Shown here: in pieces, positions 18,484 through 26,931 of the stretch
Layout: each line of letters starts with the position of its first letter
Numbering within the stretch: position 1 is the first letter of the stretch
NCBI RefSeq assembly: GCF_004522175.1
Contig: NZ_SDEB01000027.1
Coordinates: forward strand, 1-50,282
Origin: Paracoccus ravus
Lineage (GTDB): Bacteria > Pseudomonadota > Alphaproteobacteria > Rhodobacterales > Rhodobacteraceae
DNA length: 50,282 bases
Direction: 5' to 3'
Made by a program: the position numbers and the translations under genes
The notes under the pieces: generated by a model
The model's input: the letters and a program-made list of their open reading frames with translations, nothing else
Database searches by the model: none
What the model was told of the DNA's origin: nothing

Positions 18484-18905
18484 GCCGGTGCCCCCCGGCC
18501 AACGCGCAGGCTTGCAGCCAACAGGCCCTCGGCCACGCCTTCCGTCAATTCTGCGCGCTTTTCCGTCAGGTCGGCGCAAAGCTGATCGAGGCTTGCCAGA
18601 TGACAAGCCAGAACCGCCTCGCCTGCCTGATCCACGGCCAGCTTGCGTTCGAGTTCGGTTTTCACCTCCACCAGTGTCCGCGCGACCTCGGCGTGAGTCT
18701 CAAGCTGCGCCGCCCGGACGGTCTTGCAAATGTCGTGCGCATTCCGAACCGAGAAGGCCACGATTCTGGCTTCCACAAATTCGATCAGTTCCCACGCATT
18801 GAGGCGCGCGAGAGGGGAATTCGGGGCTTTCTGTTTCCACGCCCACCAACGGTTTCGCAGGTCTTTAGCCTTCACGATCCGAGGGTCGTTTTCCAAGTCG
18901 GTCAT
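18480..18905 (-). CDS. Hypothetical coiled-coil element protein, 141 aa
   Basis: Unrecognised 141-aa protein. The N-terminal part has NRWWAWKQKAPNSPLARLNAW, then a long helix with coiled-coil character (AAQLETHAEVARTLVEVKTELERKLA). The ATG at 18905 overlaps the previous stop by ATGA, so it was preferred to a GTG two codons upstream. It sits in the same coupled operon as its neighbours; no enzymatic motif is visible. Confidence 0.68.
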   Translation of the reverse strand: MTDLENDPRIVKAKDLRNRWWAWKQKAPNSPLARLNAWELIEFVEARIVAFSVRNAHDICKTVRAAQLETHAEVARTLVEVKTELERKLAVDQAGEAVLACHLASLDQLCADLTEKRAELTEGVAEGLLAASLRVGRGAPA

Positions 18906-19621
18906 TGCCACGCGGCCTCCGCTGCTCGCTCGATTTCATGGACCACCCTTGCAGCCCGCGACCTCTTTTCAGCCCGCGCAGCCTTCACCCTCGATTGGGC
19001 CGCCTCGGCGCAAATCTCGCGCAGTCGGGCATCCGAGGCCCCAGCAGCCAGCGCGGAGTCGATCTGGCTTTTCGTGACGGGGCTGCAATCGAACCGTTGC
19101 AAGATGGCGGTCGGATTGGAACCGGGATGCGCCAACGCGGACTCGGTGGCATATCCGAGGTGTTTGCGGATTTCCGAGGCGCGCTTATACGCGGAGTCTG
19201 CGGATTCGCTCATCGCATGGGCTGCCTTGCGCAGGCGCTCGATGGTCGCGGCGACCGATGATCTGTCGGCATCGGGGGCGAGGCGGTTCAAGAATTCCAA
19301 GGTCGCGCGGGCTTCCATCGCGCAGGTGGTGGCCTTGCCTCCGTCCAGAATATCCTCGCCAGCCAAGGCGCGGGCGGCGGCGTCGAGGTCTTTGGCTGCC
19401 TTATCGGCGCAGCGCACCAAATCCTCTAGGGTCCGAAGGTCGGCTTGCAGGTCGCGCAGCCGGGCAAGGGCGGCGTCGGGATCGAGGTTGCCAACGCGGT
19501 CCAGCAGGTCCAACGCGGCTTTATTCACGACGCGGCCAAGGATGCTGGGATACGCCGCGCTCAACGCGATCCGGCCTTTGCAGAAGCCGAAAACCGGGCG
19601 GCTCAATTTTCGTGCGATCAT
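18902..19621 (-). CDS. Hypothetical helical element protein, 239 aa
   Basis: 239-aa predominantly helical protein (MIARKLSRPVFGFCKGRIALS at the start; repeated DLQADLRTLEDLVRCADKAAKDLDAAARAL-type heptads; ends RVVHEIERAAEAAWQ). The start at 19621 forms an ATGA overlap with the upstream gene. It is the largest member of the coupled cluster. Coiled-coil scaffolding or nucleic-acid packaging would be possible but is not supported by any motif. Confidence 0.68.
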   Translation of the reverse strand: MIARKLSRPVFGFCKGRIALSAAYPSILGRVVNKAALDLLDRVGNLDPDAALARLRDLQADLRTLEDLVRCADKAAKDLDAAARALAGEDILDGGKATTCAMEARATLEFLNRLAPDADRSSVAATIERLRKAAHAMSESADSAYKRASEIRKHLGYATESALAHPGSNPTAILQRFDCSPVTKSQIDSALAAGASDARLREICAEAAQSRVKAARAEKRSRAARVVHEIERAAEAAWQ

Positions 19622-19854
19622 GGGGTTCGGGCCTCTCGGTCGAGATGCTGGGCGAGGTCGCGCAGGGTCCACAAGTCGCGCTCCAGATCGGCGGCGACGG
19701 TTCGGGCATCGTGGCAAGGCAGGACGGCAGCCAGTTCGGCAGCTAGTTCCAATGCGTTCTCGATGGCGATGATTGCAGATCGGCAGCGCGTGACGGCGAG
19801 TGCCAGCCCGAAAGAACGGGCGTCAATGTCGGTGTCTCGAAGGTGCCTCGTCAT
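19618..19854 (-). CDS. Hypothetical element protein, 78 aa
   Basis: 78-aa acidic helical protein (MTRHLRDTDIDARSFGLALA, ending HLDREARTP). Its stop overlaps the next gene's ATG. The intergenic region before it (19855-19956) contains two GTATTAC sequences like the recurrent element palindrome, so a promoter for the leftward operon may lie here. Function unknown. Confidence 0.6.
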   Translation of the reverse strand: MTRHLRDTDIDARSFGLALAVTRCRSAIIAIENALELAAELAAVLPCHDARTVAADLERDLWTLRDLAQHLDREARTP

Positions 19855-19956
19855 CGCTGGGCCTCATGGGTTTGAGTCACGTCCAGACCAGTTTGCGCCT
19901 GCGGATAAAATGAGTCAAGGCAATGAAAATACAGGAAAAGTGTATTACGATCGGGG

Positions 19957-20325
19957 CTATCTAAACCGCCCAATGCGGCCCTTTTCCGTTGATGTATTAC
20001 ACCAGAGGTCGGCGGCATCAGGATTAGGCCGCGCGAGGATGTCGGAGGCCCATGCCAGCATGTTGCGGCGATCATCGTCAGAAACCGGCAACCCGAATGT
20101 GGCCCTGTTTCTGATCTCCAGCGCACCGAGGGCGGCGATGGCGGCAGCCAGCCGGGCGAAAGCGTAATACAGTGTCACGCGGTCCTCGGTGCGGGCCGCA
20201 ATACAGGCGGCCACATCGCGGTGAAGCTGGGCCGGTGCTCGGTTGTAATCCCATTGGTTCGCGCGCCAATGCGCAATCCATTCGTCGGCAGTCCAAGTGA
20301 AATGCGGTGAAGGATGGCGGCCCAT
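19957..20325 (-). CDS. Hypothetical element protein, 122 aa
   Basis: 122-aa unrecognised protein with an aromatic N-terminus (HFTWTADEWIAHWRANQWDY), a central helical segment (YYAFARLAAAIAALGALEI) and a charged C-terminus (PVSDDDRRNMLAWASDILARPNPDAADLW). It is in the leftward small-gene cluster but separated from the next gene by about 100 nt. No known domain recognised. Confidence 0.6.
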   Translation of the reverse strand: MGRHPSPHFTWTADEWIAHWRANQWDYNRAPAQLHRDVAACIAARTEDRVTLYYAFARLAAAIAALGALEIRNRATFGLPVSDDDRRNMLAWASDILARPNPDAADLWCNTSTEKGRIGRFR

Positions 20326-20735
20326 ATGCGCGGTTCCTAATCCTGGGGGCGGTCGAGGTGCGACGCATCGGGCGCGGGTGCGGTCAGTATCGGAAAGAGT
20401 GATAGGACACGTCAGAACCGCGCGCTCGGTCGAGTGGGTGCTGCGTTTCTCACATTGTCGTCGTGATTTCGTTGAGTATCTGGATCATCGCGGAAAAACG
20501 AAAAATCGCTTTGGCCCTTCCAGACATTAGGGCAAGCGGCAGGATAGTCCGAGTGTCGCAGTGCGACGGAAGGCGTGGCCCAAACCTGCCATCGGCCCGT
20601 GCGTCTATATGTTTCAGGTGCAGCCTTCATTTCCATTATTAACAACAAGCGTAGAACTTAACTTGGAGTACCATTGACAAAGCCGCCCTTGCCTGATTCC
20701 AACGGCGTTGGCTTCAGCTACCTAAGAGTGACCGG
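20326..20735. other. Gene-poor stretch at GC boundary
   Basis: No gene that I can support. A 78-codon minus-strand frame is present but has no convincing start context. Composition changes here from the GC-rich element backbone to the AT-richer cargo that begins near 20640. Confidence 0.4.
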
Positions 20736-21431
20736 ATGTCAGAACCAATAAAACATGACGCCCAACGGATAATCGATAATGCGTGGGATTACATTAGTTC
20801 AGACGACATGATCCTAAACTTGACCTCGGAACTCATTGGCATAATCGCAACTCTAGTCGTTGTTTCAATGCTTGGCGGGTGGTTTGTGCGACGATCTGCG
20901 GCAAGGATATTTGAACAAAAATGGGCCGCGTTTCGCAACGACTTAGCCTCGTGGATCCTTGTTAGCCAGAAGCAATTGGAAGAAGATTTCTTCTACTTAG
21001 GCAAAGATATGATCCGGATTGCAGAAAAACCTGTAAGTGAAATAAATGCAGAAGACATTGATTTTTTTCGACGAAAACGAAAGTCATGCCTGATTCGTTG
21101 CTCAGAACTTCTGGCGATATTCGAGCGCGCTCACTTTTCATTGAGAACCCGCGACATTACTCCAGCATCAAAATACATCACGGCCTTAAGGACGGAGTTC
21201 CTTCAAAAACTGGACAGCGGCGCTTCACACTTCGAGCAATTTGACGCACGGTTAACTATGCATCTCCAAGGATTATGCGACTTGCAGTCTTACATGGTAG
21301 TTGATAAAGGCATAACTTACAGGGATATCTTAATTGCCTCGGCAAATGAAGCGGATACCGAAATTATGGGGACAGATCGAGAAGCCGTTCTGCGGTTGGG
21401 TAGAGCACTGGCAGAACAGCTGAAAAAATAG
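20736..21431 (+). CDS. Hypothetical single-pass membrane protein (cargo)
   Basis: 231-aa protein of unknown family. One clear TM segment lies at about residues 28-49 (NLTSELIGIIATLVVVSMLG, ending GWFV), followed by basic RRSAAR and a long cytosolic helical region of about 180 residues. It is markedly AT-richer than the element backbone and points in the opposite direction to most element genes, so it looks like an acquired cargo gene. It converges with the histidine kinase / receiver pair, which has similar composition. A membrane effector of a defence-type module is one possibility, but nothing in the sequence proves it. Confidence 0.72.
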   Translation: MSEPIKHDAQRIIDNAWDYISSDDMILNLTSELIGIIATLVVVSMLGGWFVRRSAARIFEQKWAAFRNDLASWILVSQKQLEEDFFYLGKDMIRIAEKPVSEINAEDIDFFRRKRKSCLIRCSELLAIFERAHFSLRTRDITPASKYITALRTEFLQKLDSGASHFEQFDARLTMHLQGLCDLQSYMVVDKGITYRDILIASANEADTEIMGTDREAVLRLGRALAEQLKK

Positions 21432-21774
21432 TTTGAACTAAGTAAACGGCAATTGAATTTTATGTGCTGATGCTGCGATCTCGGTCATTTATGAGACGCG
21501 CAGCGAAAGATCGGTTCCCGTTCACTGATTCATTCATGTCACAAGAGTGAGAATCCATTTGCCTCGACTGCAACGGCCCTTCTTTCCGGCTTAGACACCG
21601 CTAGGTTTCACCGCCGCTCTCATTGGACATATAATAAGATTCGAGCCATCAGAGACATTCAGACCCGCCTCAGCGAAATCCACGTGCTGACGTTAGAAAA
21701 TTAGGCAAATTCAATTGGAGACTCGTGCATTTCTGAGGTTCGATGGCAGAATATTGCCTCCACCTCAGGGAATC
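21432..21774. other. Convergent AT-rich intergenic region
   Basis: 343 bp between the stops of two convergent cargo genes. No gene, RNA or strong hairpin terminator could be supported. Confidence 0.5.
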
Positions 21775-23079
21775 TTATTTTTTTGACTCGGAGTTGATTG
21801 GGGACTTGCCTCGCTTCTTCCATCTACTCCGTTTGATGTCACGATTCTGATCTGACTTTGAAAACTCCTTTCTAACAGCCAGAGGGTCATTTGGTAGTTT
21901 CGGTGGAACTTTCCGAACTGAAGCTTGAGGCAATGGACTTTGAGCAGGTGCATTAGCCTTCGTACCGCTCTTGGAGCCCCGTCGTTGCGGTGGAACAAGT
22001 TGTTGCGCCGGACCCTTCCTCTCCTGATGAGTATGAACCGGGCGTTCCAGTCTCTGGTATATTGGGAAGTTAACTCTAAAAACAGTGTCTCTATAGACAC
22101 CCTTTACGGTAGTTATCGCGTTGCCAGTTTGCTCCACAGAAATGGCACCCTTGAAGCGAGATACAAGAGAGCGGGCCAAATATAAGCCGAAGCCTGTGCC
22201 ACTTGCTTCGATGTCCCGTGCCGCTTTGCTCCTAAAGCCTTTCTCGAATATAGCTTCCATCTCATCCAGGCCGATTATTGGACCAAGCGAGGTGATCGAG
22301 ATGTCAACGCTGCCATCGACCTCAGCAACTTCTACTGAGATACTATGATTTGTTGGAGAATACTTGATGGCGTTATCAATCAAAATGTAGGCGATGATCT
22401 CGACGCAGTCTGGCCCCAAGATAAGGCTGTGGGATGATCCAGAAATCTTCAGGTCTATTCTTTTCAGCAGACTTCCTGGCTGAAAACTTTTTACGACCTT
22501 ATCAAACTTCCGATAAACTGGGACCTTATCCTCGTCAAGCTGCGTTTCTCGACTTTCTGCGAGGTCCAGAATGTCGGTGCGTATACTCAGCATCGCTTGG
22601 GCTGCAAGCGTATTCTCTATTTTTATGAGAGCTTCTTCGCCCGCCCCTTCAAATAAAGCCTTTTTAGTTGCGACCGCATTTTGGTATATCGAGTTGGAGA
22701 ACCTTCTCAAGTCATGGATGAGTAGAGAGATTTCATCCTTTATGCTGTCGTGCCTCTGTCTCTCTGAATCGACAAGACTTTGAACGTAATTTTCGAAATC
22801 ATTTTTGGTGTATGGGAGGGGAGTGTTCGTTAATTTTCGCGGCTTCGAATCCGATGGGAGTAGACCTATGAAACGAACTAAACCGAGTTCGTCACTTTTG
22901 TGTATATACATCCAATGTTCAAAATCTATCTTGTGCCAACCGAGCCGCGTCTGAGCTGCATATTGCCGAATTTTCGCAACGCCGCCCAGTTCGGCATGCA
23001 GCTTAAAGAGAAGCCCATCCGAAAATTTCAGTTCGTCAGCTCTATCGATCAAGCATGGTACAATGTAATTTTCAATCAT
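21775..23079 (-). CDS. Soluble histidine kinase with basic C-terminal tail (cargo)
   Basis: 434 aa. Residues 1 to about 90 form an unknown N-terminal region without TM segments. A candidate H-box is at 119-130 (LLIHDLRRFSNS, His122). The HATPase_c domain has the N-box DNAIKYSP (235-242), the F-like motif FEKGFRS and the G2 box SGTGFGLYLAR (293-303). After about residue 345 the protein continues as a basic, Pro/Gln-rich, probably disordered tail ending in SRWKKRGKSPINSESKK. The kinase is therefore cytosolic and its tail could contact nucleic acid or another protein. It starts directly after the receiver gene's stop (TGAATG), so the pair is coupled. Low GC marks it as cargo. Confidence 0.85.
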   Translation of the reverse strand: MIENYIVPCLIDRADELKFSDGLLFKLHAELGGVAKIRQYAAQTRLGWHKIDFEHWMYIHKSDELGLVRFIGLLPSDSKPRKLTNTPLPYTKNDFENYVQSLVDSERQRHDSIKDEISLLIHDLRRFSNSIYQNAVATKKALFEGAGEEALIKIENTLAAQAMLSIRTDILDLAESRETQLDEDKVPVYRKFDKVVKSFQPGSLLKRIDLKISGSSHSLILGPDCVEIIAYILIDNAIKYSPTNHSISVEVAEVDGSVDISITSLGPIIGLDEMEAIFEKGFRSKAARDIEASGTGFGLYLARSLVSRFKGAISVEQTGNAITTVKGVYRDTVFRVNFPIYQRLERPVHTHQERKGPAQQLVPPQRRGSKSGTKANAPAQSPLPQASVRKVPPKLPNDPLAVRKEFSKSDQNRDIKRSRWKKRGKSPINSESKK

Positions 23080-23880
23080 TCACTTTAAAGCTTCAAAAAT
23101 GGCAGAGGATGCCAAGCCAAGGACAATATTCTTTGCTGCTGATGCAATGTTTTCTTCGTTGATAATCTTTCGAACACGACTTAGGTCTGGAATGGGACTC
23201 TGAATAGACTTAACGTATGCATCTTCGAGTAAGAGTATAGTCTTCGTATCAATGTTTTCAGCTATCATCGCAGCGCGAGTTCGCAACCAGACATTGCGCG
23301 GGTCAGTTGCCTCGGAAATCAAGTCATCGAGTTTCTCGACCCAACTTTCAATTTCCGAGTCTTTCTTGATAAATGTATCTGCGTGTTGCTTGGCTTTTTG
23401 TGCCTGTGTTGATGTAGCACTGGCGCCTGAATACGCTGCAATATATTTTGCAGGATAGTTTCGTCTAATTTCTTTAATGAGTGATGCTCCTTGAGCATCC
23501 GTATCGAAAAACATACCCACATTCATGAGGTCGCAAAGGATAATAGGGTATTCCTCAATCTCGCTTAGCTTCTTGACGTCGCCCTTCTCCTCAATAGCAT
23601 ACCCATAATTCCTTAAAAGACTGCCAGCCTCGAAAGGTTGATCGTCAATCACCGCGATTTTTATTCTGGCGCGCTTGCTTTGTTGTATTGGTGGCTTAAA
23701 TCCGTGGATCTTTCGCGTGTCTATGTCGTCGCATACTTTGTAGGAGTTCAAAGCTAGACGTTTTGCAGCTTCTATCATTGATTGACTTGCTATTGGGGCC
23801 GTGTGTGGCTCTTTACTGCCAGTTGCAGAGGCAGCACGGGTTGCTGTTGGCGACGAATCTCGTCGATTCTCCACCAACAT
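23080..23880 (-). CDS. Receiver-domain protein paired with histidine kinase (cargo)
   Basis: 266 aa. A receiver (REC) domain spans about residues 72-190: IKIAVIDDQPFE with acidic pair Asp79-Asp80, the phospho-acceptor Asp117 in IILCDLMNVG, Ser151 in AAYSGAS, and the conserved Lys in TFIKKD (172-173). The N-terminal about 70 residues are unordered. The C-terminal about 75 residues are helical, with no DNA-binding or known enzymatic output domain. It is coupled to the kinase (stop and ATG adjacent). The gene start is uncertain: the first ATG has a poor ribosome site and Met35 is an alternative. Together they form an atypical two-component system with unknown output. Confidence 0.82.
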   Translation of the reverse strand: MLVENRRDSSPTATRAASATGSKEPHTAPIASQSMIEAAKRLALNSYKVCDDIDTRKIHGFKPPIQQSKRARIKIAVIDDQPFEAGSLLRNYGYAIEEKGDVKKLSEIEEYPIILCDLMNVGMFFDTDAQGASLIKEIRRNYPAKYIAAYSGASATSTQAQKAKQHADTFIKKDSEIESWVEKLDDLISEATDPRNVWLRTRAAMIAENIDTKTILLLEDAYVKSIQSPIPDLSRVRKIINEENIASAAKNIVLGLASSAIFEALK

Positions 23881-24636
23881 AGCTTCGGGCTAGGTCGGAT
23901 CAACGGCATTCTAGTTGCGAAAGACAGTGGACCAAATCTTTAACTTTGAGCCGTGACCACAGGCCCCTTTGTCGCTGACGTGCAACGGGTGCCTTACAAA
24001 GCGTGCGCAAGGAATGGTAGCGAGGTCCGCATTGCTGCCGATGAGCGCGAGCTGAGGTGTAGTGGATAGGCAGAAAGCTAGCCAGATCGGGTGCCGACCG
24101 GGTTAGTTGCGGGCAGAACCGATCAGAAATGCCGAGTCCAGAGTGTATTGCGACTGGCAACCGTTTGGCGAAGGTGTCGGGTGCTTTTGGGCGGGGTTTT
24201 AATTTTCAGAATGGACCCCGGCACGGTCCTTGGGGTTCCGTTCCGAAAAAACGTAATACACCCCCCGTAGTCTCTTGACCGGGCCGGGGGGTAACTGGGG
24301 TGAAGCGGTGCGAATCAGGTTCGGAATACGAATCGATTCGCATTACGATGATCGAGGGCAAGGGCATAGGACCAAGACCGCAGGACCAAGTGACACGTTG
24401 ACAGCCAGCACCAAGACCGGGGGCTGTGACCTAGCCAAGCCTTCACATTGTCACGGGGCCACCAGCACGGCAGGACCGGGGCACCACCTGCACCAAGGAC
24501 GCTGGACCTTGTGACACATCGACTCCGCTCTCGATCCTCTCAACGTCCTGTCGTCCTCGCATTCGCACAGTCACGCGACCAGCAGGACCAGCAGGACCAG
24601 CCGGGCACGGGGCCACAGCCGCTACGGTCGAGGTGG
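23881..24636. other. Long gene-poor region with palindrome and short repeats
   Basis: No gene could be supported. It contains one CGTAATAC sequence (24252-24259) like the element palindrome, a 12-bp perfect palindrome CGAATCGATTCG (24329-24340), and a short tandem run of GACCAGCAG (24577-24600, 2.7 copies). It separates the two-component cargo from element backbone genes and may hold their promoters. Confidence 0.45.
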
Positions 24637-25014
24637 TCATTCTGGCTCAATGGCCTGTTGATCCATCCCGAGTTCGCGGATTGCCAGTTCCGCGCGGGTA
24701 GAGATGCCGCGCATCTGCGCGGTAAACTTGGGATCAATAGGGAATGGCGGATTGCGGATTTCGACTCCGTAAATGACCTCGCGCGGGCGGGCATCCCATT
24801 TCTGGCGCTCGATGTTGAGCCGGTGCAATGCGTGGGTGGCCTTATCAAGACCGGCGTGGGCCTCGGCCCAGAGGCGACGGACTCGCTCGTCTGGCGTCTC
24901 GCGGGCTATGGCCTCGGCCCGGTCCTGCTTGCGCTGGCGCTGGTTGGCAAGCCGGGCCTCATGCAAGACCATATCGACTTGGGCGGAAATCTTGGCTTCC
25001 GGTGTAAGGGGCAT
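24637..25014 (-). CDS. Hypothetical element protein, 125 aa
   Basis: 125-aa highly charged helical protein (MPLTPEAKISAQVDMVLHEARL, with KQDRAEAIARETPDERVRRLWAEAHAGLDKATHALHRLNIERQKWDARP). Composition matches the GC-rich backbone of the element, not the cargo. No known family recognised; possible coiled coil. The ribosome site is weak (AGGACC). Confidence 0.6.
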   Translation of the reverse strand: MPLTPEAKISAQVDMVLHEARLANQRQRKQDRAEAIARETPDERVRRLWAEAHAGLDKATHALHRLNIERQKWDARPREVIYGVEIRNPPFPIDPKFTAQMRGISTRAELAIRELGMDQQAIEPE

Positions 25015-25731
25015 GGTGCGGTCCTTGGTTCGGTGTCGGTCGAGTCTCGCCTCCGCGCGGGCAGGTGGTCAAGACTGCCAACGCGCGGCGGGGTCGAAGG
25101 GGTGACGGCTGCTACGGTCGAGGCGTGAGGGCAGCGACAGCCGGGCGGGTCCGTCCACCGTTGGTGGTTGGACGGCGGCGCGGGAGGTTTCCGACCGACT
25201 CAGATTTGGGGGCGTTGCGGGGCGGCAAGCGAAAGCCCGAACCGCGCGAGGCGATCCGGGCCAATGTCCCTGCCTTGGAACGGGGGTAAGCCTAGCATGG
25301 CTGCGCGAGATGGAAGGGAGGCGGCGGGGATTTGGCGGGAAATGTGCGGGGGCGGCCTAGCGCGTCAGGGAATTGTTCAGAGGCCAATGGTCCATGGACA
25401 ATCGCCCCTCGTTCCATCAGAGCATTGGGTATTAGAACTCGCGTCTGCACGATATGCACAAACGCCAATTCTGCGCTAAGTTGTCAGATGGTCGACAGGA
25501 CCCTCGTGCACACATCATTGTCCTGCGCGAAGCCATCCCCGCCGATTACTACACATCGGCCGAGACGGCTGATGACCTAGCACACCAAGTCTGATTATTG
25601 CCGATCTCACAAGCACGAAGGCCCTTATGTGGAAATATTCCTTGATGCGAATCGAGATTCTTCGCCTTATTTATCGCAAGAGTTAGATTTGTCCTGACAT
25701 TGCTCTGCCCCACATCGCGGAGGTCTGTGAA
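25015..25731. other. Gene-poor region upstream of lipoprotein
   Basis: 717 bp with only short, unconvincing open frames on both strands. GC content falls from left to right as the lipoprotein cargo is approached, suggesting an insertion boundary around 25450-25600. The promoter of the lipoprotein gene should lie in its right part. Confidence 0.4.
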
Positions 25732-26556
25732 ATGTTGGCCATTTTTCGTAATCTATATATCCTCACATTGATCTCATTCACCGCCGCTTGTGAAACGACA
25801 CCCAAGCTTCAGCAGAATTTCGATTCCGAACCTGTTGGCAATAAACCCGTGATTACCCCAGATCCAAATCCCCCAGATGATTCATTACTATGGACATCTC
25901 AGTTTGCCACCTCACGTGTGGTCATGACGCCTGGGATTGGCAATGAAGTACGGACAATAAGAGGCGGAAATCAGGGTATTCGAGAGAATGCTCAGGTGCT
26001 TCTTGCTTATACCGAGCCTTTCACTGAGCCTGGCGTCAAAGTCCGAGGGGGCATTGACATACGCTTGATTGGCTCAGGGAAGGTTTGGGTGGGTATTCGG
26101 GCAGAGAACTCCAGCCCTGGGGAAAGTGGTCCAGGTAGCTATCTGGGTGGGTTTTCCGTCTGGGGATATCGCGGCGGTGGAAGCATCGGCAGCCTGTACT
26201 CTCATCAGCTCGTCGGCGGGATAGACGAAGGGAACATCGGTACTTGGTGTTGTGCCGGAACGGGAATGACAAGCTATTCCACCGAGGGCGCTCCGATCAA
26301 GCTTAGATGGCTGATAAGGCAATCAGAACGCGGCACCATAGAACTGAGCACTTCCGCCCCTGCATTTTCGAATACCATTCAAAACTTTCCGTTAAAAACA
26401 ATTGATGGGGTTAGTAACTTACCGTTGAAGCGGCTGCAGCTGGTGATTTGGATATTCGACTTTGATGATAACACGATACTCTATGTCGATAACGTCAAGG
26501 TAGAAGAGGTAGAGTTTGCACCTTTTGGGAAGGCAAAGGCCATAACACAGCCATAA
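25732..26556 (+). CDS. Putative lipoprotein of unknown function (cargo)
   Basis: 274 aa. The signal sequence ends in the lipobox FTAAC (Cys20), so the mature protein should be lipid-anchored to a membrane. The rest is a beta-rich region of about 200 residues with many Gly/Ser and a CC pair (TWCCAGTG). The C-terminal stretch (LVIWIFDFDDNTILYVDNVKVEEVEF) resembles the last strands of a concanavalin/laminin-G-like jelly roll, an impression only. A good GGAGG lies 8 nt before the ATG. Lower GC and opposite orientation to the backbone mark it as cargo, possibly a lysogenic-conversion type surface factor. Confidence 0.75.
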   Translation: MLAIFRNLYILTLISFTAACETTPKLQQNFDSEPVGNKPVITPDPNPPDDSLLWTSQFATSRVVMTPGIGNEVRTIRGGNQGIRENAQVLLAYTEPFTEPGVKVRGGIDIRLIGSGKVWVGIRAENSSPGESGPGSYLGGFSVWGYRGGGSIGSLYSHQLVGGIDEGNIGTWCCAGTGMTSYSTEGAPIKLRWLIRQSERGTIELSTSAPAFSNTIQNFPLKTIDGVSNLPLKRLQLVIWIFDFDDNTILYVDNVKVEEVEFAPFGKAKAITQP

Positions 26557-26718
26557 TTACCAACATATTCATCTTTGATCTGGACCACTCGCAAATTAGA
26601 TATCGGGCCACTGGTCCCTTCGGCCAAGATGGCGGCTAGGAGAACCGGTGGTGCGTTCCATCTGACGCGCAAAATCGTCAGGGATCAGTATCAAGCGAGA
26701 TTTCCCAGCATTTTGGCG

Positions 26719-26821
26719 AGTGCTGACAGTGCTGCTTGCGCGCGCGCGAGTGAAAGTGCGGAATAAGAGAAAAAAGAGAGTGGATAGCCACTAATCGCGC
26801 GCAAGCAGCGCTGTCAGCACT
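26719..26821. repeat. Large inverted repeat, 26-bp arms
   Basis: Arms 26719-26744 and 26796-26821 pair over 26 bp with one mismatch. They read AGTGCTGACAG, then one variable base in TGCTGCTTGCGCGCG on the left, and their complement on the right, around a 51-bp purine-rich loop. It lies between the lipoprotein and the 3' end of the primase/helicase gene. It could act as a transcription barrier, an operator array or a replication-related structure. Confidence 0.7.
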
Positions 26822-26884
26822 TCCCACCCCGCGCGGGATTGTTTTCGACTTATCAAGGGCCTGCGCGCGGCTATCGCAGGCCCC

Positions 26885-26927
26885 AAGTGCTGACAGTGTA
26901 AAAAACCTGTCAGCACTGTCAGCACTT
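26885..26927. repeat. AGTGCTGACAG repeat cluster
   Basis: Three more copies of the 11-mer AGTGCTGACAG: one direct (26886-26896) and two inverted (26907-26917 and 26917-26927), the first two forming a hairpin over a short A-rich loop. With the two in the larger inverted repeat there are five copies within 210 bp just downstream of the primase/helicase stop. Confidence 0.7.
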
Positions 26928-26931
26928 GCCC

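Noticed and set aside
23900..24160. 86-codon minus-strand frame upstream of the receiver gene
   Set aside because: Unusual composition (many His, Cys, Ser, Arg), no ribosome site, no domain.
24577..24600. Short repeats considered as a CRISPR array
   Set aside because: Only 2.7 copies of a 9-mer without spacers; no cas genes anywhere in the window.
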